Position numbers and translations under genes: made by a program
Part shown: one piece after another, positions 7,508 to 12,044 of the stretch
Numbering within the stretch: position 1 is the stretch's first letter
Layout: every line of letters begins with the position of its first letter
Notes under the pieces: generated by a model
Seen by the model: only the letters and a program-made list of their open reading frames with translations
Databases searched by the model: none
What the model was told of the DNA's origin: nothing
NCBI RefSeq assembly: GCF_000003605.2
Contig: NW_003155740.1
Coordinates: forward strand, 723,353-735,396
Reading direction: 5' to 3'
Origin: Saccoglossus kowalevskii
Lineage: Eukaryota > Hemichordata > Enteropneusta > Harrimaniidae
DNA length: 12,044 bases

Positions 7508-8470
7508 ATTTTTGATGAATTTAGAGACATGCGGAATGGAGTGAAATCAGTTCTCATGACAAAGTTGGCCGTGTTTGCTTCTACACATTTTTTTACCATT
7601 GAAATTGTGAATGGAAATGAAGCTGTCTGTCATACACCTTGGCCAAAATTGGGAACTGTAGAACAGTTGCCAGAAAGATTTTGCCAGCGTTTTAATAGAC
7701 CATATGACATTTATGTAATTTTTGATAAATACATACCAAGCTCCACAAAAGAATGTGACGCATGGGAGGAACATTGCCTCAGGAGCATAACTGCACGAGA
7801 AATATGACACTACCTGCACGAGATGTTATCATGAAAAGTGATCACAACAAAACCCAATTAATCAAATTGATTTGCAATACAGACTTCGAGTCACCAACTC
7901 TTCATCTCATTGGTGAGGAGCAGTGCTTGTTTGAACATGAAGAAGCAGATGTGAGTATCATCAGTTATATACTCCATGACCAAAAAAACATGTTCTAATA
8001 ATTGCTGATGATACAAATATATTTGTGCTATTGGTGTACTATGTATGGAAGAACAGCATTTCAACTAAAGTTTCCATAAAAAACAGGGTAATTGACATTA
8101 ACGCAAATGTATTAAATTTAGGAAACAAATGCGGCGATATTGTGCCTTTACATGCTGTGTATGGGTGTGACACTGTATCATATCCCTTTTGAAAAGACAA
8201 GGTAACTTCTGTTAACCTACTGCTCAAGAACAACCTAGGTCTTGGAGTTATGTGCGATCAAATTCCACTGATATTGAAATCCTGAATGTTGGCATCAATT
8301 TCCTTACTCTTCTTTATGGTGGAACATCAACTTCAGATTTTAACAATCTCATATACCAAAACTTCAGCTAGATGAAGAATCCTTCGAAAATCAAATCCCT
8401 ACCTCCAACAGCTGCAGCACAATACATAAAACGAGTTCATCTGCAGACACTAATCTGGTGTGCAGCAACA
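7508..8470 (+). pseudogene. C-terminal PIN/FEN1-like module of the multicopy element
   Basis: VKSVLMTKLAVFAS and FCQRFNRPYDIYVIFDKYIPSS lead, after a frameshift near 7765, to KTQLIKLICN and FEHEEADVSIISYIL. Another shift gives IIADDTNIFVLL (from 7995) and CGDIVPLHAVYGCDTVSYPF, with TGA at 8190-8192 where Gly is expected, then KVTSVNLLLKNNLGLG, INFLTLLYGGTSTSDF and KRVHLQTLIWCAA. The order VIFDKY, EEAD, ADDT, GCDT resembles the acidic-residue layout of PIN/FEN1-like nucleases; that assignment is inference. ADDTN has Asn where ADDTD is usual as I recall. The copy ends near an (AT)n run at 8471. Confidence 0.65.
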
Positions 8471-8960
8471 CAATATATATATATAAACATATGCAAATAC
8501 AGATTTTAAGGTGAAAACAAATGGATAAGGTCAAATTGTATTCTCAGGACCAAAATGTGCCATTATTAGCATGTTTCATCGTCTCTGGCATTCATTTTGG
8601 ATTTATGAAAATTAGGTATTTATGCAAATGATAAATTTAACAAACATGCGGGTTAATATTTATTTTAGGGGACTCAATACTCAAATTGCATATTATACAG
8701 TAGTTGAAATTTCCATCTTGATGCAGAGGTATCATCATAACAGCATGCTTGATCGCCATTGGAAGCCATTTTGGATTTATGCAAATTAAAAAAAATGCTC
8801 AAGGGTGCCAACTGGGCATCCATCAGAATCTTAAAGCAGACATACTGAAGTACACATTTCAGCCAAAAAACTAAGTCATACGCACTTTTACGCTTTTCCC
8901 AAAAAACTGAAAGAACTAACATAACGAGCTATATTCCATGCATTGTCGTGCATATCGCGT
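8471..8960 (+). repeat. Probable 3' non-coding tail of the multicopy element
   Basis: It follows the last protein-like sequence and contains two diverged direct repeats 174 bp apart: 8568-8607 and 8742-8781 match at about 32 of 40 positions, both ending CATTTTGGATTTATG. ATGCAAAT occurs at 8491, 8622 and 8779. Phrases such as CAAGGGTGCCAACTGGGCAT and TTTCAGCCAAAAAACTAAG look familiar as tails of related copies, from memory only. An opposite-strand frame at 8674-8922 has no protein-like features. Confidence 0.5.
8568..8782 (+). repeat. Diverged 174-bp direct repeat
   Basis: The two copies begin AGCATG and run through ATTTTGGATTTATG with constant spacing. Similarity upstream of AGCATG at the same offset is weak, so the unit is old. 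Confidence 0.7.
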
Positions 8961-9185
8961 AAAGACGAATGTATTTTTCAAAGATATATATCTGCATAGC
9001 CATTCCAACGAAATATGAATTATAGGTATTGGTTACTCATACGAAAGCCAAATCTAGTACGACCAACCGTTCATTCTCTCGATTGTTTCGATTGAGGTTC
9101 TGGGGGAATCAGTATTAAAAAAAATGTTCGTTGTATAATTAGAAAAGACTCATTTGAATGTATTATGTATGTACTATGAATGTAT

Positions 9186-9288
9186 TATCATATATTATAT
9201 AACACCACACTTTTTCTTCAATATCGCACTCGCGTGCCGCACTTGATTGACTCACAGACACAAAATGTGTGGCATTATATCTGATAAT
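9186..9288. repeat. Imperfect inverted repeat with 56-bp centre
   Basis: ATATAACACCACAC (9197-9210) is nearly the reverse complement of GTGTGGCATTATAT (9267-9280), with 12 of 14 pairs. Beyond a small indel, ATTATCA on the left pairs with TGATAAT on the right. The stem could form a hairpin or mark a tiny inverted-repeat element; no flanking target duplication was identified. Confidence 0.55.
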
Positions 9289-9441
9289 CAACATTTTCGA
9301 TTACACGGTACACGGCCAGAACAATAGCACAATTATCTATAATTACATATGAAGATAATATTTGTAATGTAATTAACTATTTATAAATAACACTTCACAA
9401 ACGGCGGGTTTGATGTGAATAGTTCGGATGAGAGATTACAT

Positions 9442-9442
9442 T

Positions 9443-9497
<55 letters not shown>

Positions 9498-9499
9498 TT
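9442..9499 (+). repeat. (TTTA)n microsatellite, about 14 copies
   Basis: A perfect run of TTTA, ending in TTTATTC. Length is likely variable between individuals. Confidence 0.97.
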
Positions 9500-10512
9500 C
9501 ATATTTAATTAATTTGAATATAAACGCATTCAATATATAGAACACATCAATAATTTGATGAATAGCTTTGATATCAGACTTTCCACATTTGATTTAAATT
9601 CATTGGTCGTTTGTAATAAACTAGTTTGGTTGAATATATTTATGTACTATACTCATTTGTTTAAGTGAAATGGGTTCACGTAAGCCAAACAAATAGAAAT
9701 TCCAATGTGCGCGGCTAACCTAAACATTTTCGCTGAACGTTATGTGTTTCCATAATAGGGCATTTAATGACTTTAATGAACGTGTTAATACCATAGATAA
9801 TCTTTACATTGATCTCCTAATTGCTAACCATAAGCCATAATTTAAAGTCTACTTCTTTACAAATGCATATTTCATACATGTTCTACAGTGTTATACAACA
9901 AGGTACTCTTATAATTAGTGATGTCATTGTACTAGATAAACCCCAAATGCGAATGAACGCTTTAAGTTCTTAACAATATCCCGCCAGCCATTTAAGTTTA
10001 AAGTCTCTTGTGAATGCACTGCTCCCAACGGATCCAATCTGGCATGTTCACACAGATCGCACTAATACATTTCAAAAAATACAGTCAAACGTTAATGGAA
10101 GGACTAATATTCTATAATGACATATTTTGTTCGTGACGTTGGGACACTCCCGTTATGATAATGTTTTATTGTTTATTTTTCAAGCTATACTTTGGTTCCA
10201 TTGGGTGCTCCTTGATTGGATTTCCTGGTTGGTTCTTCAAATCGTACGCTGTTTAATAGTTGTACACAATTATGATAAATACGTCATAATACGTGTCTGA
10301 AAACAGTCTGTTCCAGGTACATCTAGGTACTAATCCTTTATGAAACTATTGTAGAAACTACTGCACAGAGCATCTGTGGAACAGCCTTTACCCAGCCTTT
10401 CACTTTCTTTTCTTAAAGTCAAAAATACATGTATTTCTTTTAATGTAAAGTGTTTTTCTTATTTTAATCATCAAAACTTAAGATACGATTGATTCCACGC
10501 TGTGCATTTTTT

Positions 10513-10582
10513 AAATCTTTGTATGGGTCTAGCTTGTACAGAAATATATTGATTGCACTAGGGTAAAGAAGTCGGACAATAT
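10513..10582 (+). repeat. Segmental-duplication anchor A, copy 2
   Basis: Matches 10-79 with one mismatch. It marks the start of the second duplicated unit. Confidence 0.9.
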
Positions 10583-10814
10583 CTCCTATATTTGAAGAAC
10601 CAATGGGTTATCTATTAAAATAAACTATGCTCCAGTTTTATTTGTAACTCCCGGGAATTAGTTTAAAAACTTAATAGTTCAACACGGACATCATCGCACT
10701 CCAACCATTTTTTTTTCATTTGTAAAATAACCACAACACTGGTTTTGTTGTTGTTCAAATATGCATTTATCGAATTTTAGCCCTTCTCTTAAAAATATCT
10801 ACTGGTTTTTGAAA

Positions 10815-10826
10815 ACTGATTTAGAT

Positions 10827-10830
<4 letters not shown>
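10815..10830 (+). repeat. Single stray unit of the minisatellite
   Basis: ACTGATTTAGATTGAA matches exactly the variant unit that starts each 60-bp block of the array at 901-1080. Here it occurs once, directly before the (AAT)n run. A 16-base exact match is unlikely to be chance, although the sequence is AT-rich. Confidence 0.6.

Positions 10831-10896
<66 letters not shown>
10829..10896 (+). repeat. (AAT)n microsatellite, about 22 copies
   Basis: A perfect trinucleotide run, homologous in position to the short run at 122-142 and about three times longer. Confidence 0.97.
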
Positions 10897-10897
<1 letters not shown>

Positions 10898-11036
10898 TAA
10901 ACTAGAAATAAAGAACAAACTAAACTGTCACGTTTCTAAAGAGGTGAGTCTTCAGCTTGGAGTGATGGATATTGTAATGATGAAGGAATCTTTCGAGAAT
11001 TACTTTTGGGCATGGGCATGCACCAATCGTTCAGCT
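10897..11036 (+). repeat. Segmental-duplication anchor B, copy 2
   Basis: Aligns with about 151-294, offset about 10,745 bp. Similarity ends abruptly at CAGCT. Downstream sequence (GATACAGCTG...) has no counterpart in the first unit. Confidence 0.85.
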
Positions 11037-11500
11037 GATACAGCTGTTTCTCTCCATGAAAGTCCGCATTACTAAGGAAATCTGTTATCCAATGAACAGT
11101 CTCCAGTTGAGTACACATTTCCGCAGTCTCCAGTTGAGTACACATTTCCGCAGAGGTAGAGAAGAATTTTGAATTCGAGAGTTAGGTACGGCTGCACCTT
11201 ATTGGTGCAATGACAGTGTAGGTAATCTTACTAGTCCTGGTTGCAGTTCAGTCAATGTAATGGATCTCTTTGTGTCTAATTCTAACACACCAGAGTTAAA
11301 GTTAACCTCAATAGTTTTAGACATTGGCGGAAATGGTGTATTTAACTCTGTCCGTACTGCAGAAACATCGCAGTCAAAACGCTCCTTTTCGAAAATATAA
11401 TTTGTCAACAAAGGCATTGATGCCATCAACGTCAGCAATAATCTAAACGGGTTAAAAGTCTGGTGCCACCATATTTTATAGAACAGTCAGCCCCTTCGAT
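11037..11500. other. Unit-2 specific DNA, no recognised gene
   Basis: This lies where the first unit has its minisatellite and TM4/TM5 exons, but neither is present. A minus-strand frame (11438 down to 11199, 79 residues, with SGVLELDTKRSITLTELQPG) has a somewhat protein-like composition, and its frame stays open slightly upstream of its Met. I do not recognise it; it may be a transposon fragment. Confidence 0.4.
11097..11153 (+). repeat. Perfect 27-bp tandem duplication
   Basis: Two identical copies beginning CAGTCTCCAGTTGAGTAC (11097-11123 and 11124-11150), followed by CAG of a third. The unit is a multiple of three, but no real coding frame covers it. Perfect identity implies a recent event. 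Confidence 0.95.
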
Positions 11501-11850
11501 TTTATATAGCCATACTAAACTCATTCTCGACTTAAACGTGCAATTAAGATTTGTTTTGGTCACCATCATAATTTTGTGGCTTCTTATGGGATTTCTGTTT
11601 GTATCATGATTGCAGATTTGTTTGTTGATTGGTGTATTTGGTCGTGTTTGTCCTTGTGACTTAATGTGGTTGTTTGTTCAGTAAACGTGACTGACATTTC
11701 TCCCCGACATGAATTTGGAACATCACGACGGGTGTGGCATGCCAGCAGCAGATGCTTACCCTTCACGTGCACCTGGTCTGACTTCCTTGTGGGAGTTTGT
11801 GCTGTTACGCTTCCATCGATGTTGTCATTATATTTTTTCTAGACTACTGA
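11500..11850 (+). repeat. Possible bivalve-type dispersed repeat fragment
   Basis: The stretch with CATCACGACGGGTGTGGCAT, GATGCTTACCCTTC, GAGTTTGTG and ATGTTGTCAT (about 11720-11830) resembles, from memory, a phrase in many mussel and oyster dispersed repeats (CACGACGGGTG... TGCTTACCCTTCCGGAGCACC). The part before it (11500-11700) is T/G-rich and may belong to the same element. Not verified by search; ends are approximate. Confidence 0.4.
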
Positions 11851-11887
11851 TATTTGAAAAATGACTTATTGGTACTACTATAATTAT

Positions 11888-12021
11888 AAGTATTATATAA
11901 GTAAATATGTGTACACATGGTCAAAAAACTGTTCATTATTATTTTATCGGTTACAATGTACTAAGGTTACAAAGTTTATTGCTAAATCTAATTGTCTGAT
12001 AATGCAATGATTCATTTTCAG
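11888..12021 (+). other. Second copy of the last opsin intron
   Basis: Aligns with 2361-2489, with long shared stretches such as GTACTAAGGTTACAAAGTTT and GCTAAATCTAATTGTCTGAT. It ends in the same acceptor, TTCATTTTCAG. To the left, TACTACTATAA may match the very end of the TM5 exon (ACTACTAAGG), but the rest of that exon and the GT donor are missing. Confidence 0.88.
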
Positions 12022-12044
12022 ATATTCGCAATTACAATAATATG
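12022..12044 (+). CDS. Start of a second opsin TM6 exon (runs off window)
   Basis: The first 23 bases after the acceptor read IFAITII in phase 0, against IFAITTV in the first copy. Differences from 2490-2512 fall partly at codon third positions (GCG/GCA, ACC/ACA), with ACA/ATA and GTA/ATA changing Thr to Ile and Val to Ile. No TM5 exon is found in the preceding 1 kb, so this is either a paralogue with a missing upstream exon or an alternative last exon of the first gene. Confidence 0.75.

Larger units (their letters stand above)
4990..8470 (+). mobile_element. Decayed copy of an uncharacterised multicopy invertebrate element
   Basis: Nearly 3.5 kb on the plus strand encodes one protein in pieces, with many frameshifts and in-frame stops. 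From memory, this resembles long uncharacterised proteins present in many copies in molluscs and cnidarians, sometimes with a cysteine-rich (CXC-like) C-terminus. I know no accepted name. Recognisable order: N-terminal LHA/YHQDCY block, a segment with KKEEMHTLKLKELSP, a central domain with ADMQLYKVVMQIQW and NGKAWSKALRGLR, then HEEAD, ADDTN and GCDTVSYPF. The copy stops at HLQTLIWCAA, before any cysteine-rich region. It directly follows the Gypsy fragment. Calling it mobile is inferred from its multicopy nature and its setting. Confidence 0.65.
8961..10512. other. Non-coding DNA between element tail and second unit
   Basis: Apart from the inverted repeat near 9186-9288 and the TTTA run at 9442-9499, nothing recognisable is present. 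No long frame, RNA gene, LTR or poly(A) tail was seen on either strand. The missing 3' half of the Gypsy element is not found here either. Confidence 0.6.

Noticed and set aside
8674-8922. Minus-strand 82-residue frame
   Set aside because: It lies across the 174-bp repeat and the non-coding tail and shows no protein-like motifs.
8961-10512. tRNA or other small RNA genes
   Set aside because: No box B-like GGTTCGAATCC or cloverleaf arrangement was found by eye; a covariance-model scan would settle it.
10624-10633. Second copy of the TM5 exon start (TATGCTCCAG)
   Set aside because: Only ten bases match; what follows (TTTTATTTG) does not encode the ECL2 motif and no acceptor precedes it.
10936-11145. 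Minus-strand 69-residue frame as a conserved small gene
   Set aside because: It crosses anchor B, but indels break the frame in the first copy and the start lies in the 27-bp repeat; a conserved protein is not supported.
11584-11772. Minus-strand 62-residue frame as a gene
   Set aside because: It overlaps repeat-like T/G-rich sequence and has no recognisable features.

Overview
The window looks like nuclear DNA of an invertebrate animal, most likely a lophotrochozoan and perhaps a bivalve mollusc. It is AT-rich, the only host gene is split by GT..AG introns, and minisatellites, microsatellites and decayed transposable elements fill the rest. The bivalve suggestion rests on an Opn5-type opsin, an invertebrate-type multicopy element and a repeat tail near the right end that resembles dispersed repeats of mussels and oysters. 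Those resemblances are from memory and were not searched. I see no bacterial-type operon, rRNA, tRNA or CRISPR.

Layout, left to right. 1-659 is non-coding and carries two blocks that recur about 10.5 kb downstream. 660-1580 is a minisatellite of about 20-bp units, with a 60-bp higher-order repeat at its core. 1743-2792 holds the last three exons of an opsin (TM4, ECL2/TM5, TM6-TM7-tail). They join in frame, and the retinal-binding lysine and NPxxY motif are present. Exon 1 here is internal, so TM1-TM3 lie to the left of the window. 2793-3431 has no recognisable gene.

3432-4936 is a wrecked Gypsy-type retroelement: a gag tail, a DTG protease and reverse transcriptase with an internal deletion, then the start of RNase H. 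About 4990-8470 is a second wrecked element. It belongs to a large, uncharacterised multicopy invertebrate protein family whose C-terminal half has HEEAD, ADDT and GCDT motifs suggestive of a PIN/FEN1-like nuclease. It runs into a non-coding tail to about 8960 with a 174-bp diverged direct repeat. 8961-10512 is non-coding apart from an imperfect inverted repeat and a (TTTA)n run.

From 10513 the left-hand blocks recur, and at 11888-12044 the last opsin intron and the start of the TM6 exon appear a second time. The window therefore spans one unit of a tandem opsin duplication and the start of the next. The second unit has no minisatellite and no TM4 or TM5 exon at the matching place; it has unrelated and repeat-like sequence there. 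The second TM6 exon could belong to a broken paralogue or serve as an alternative last exon of the first gene. The transposon remnants lie between the two opsin units and appear to play no part in opsin function.
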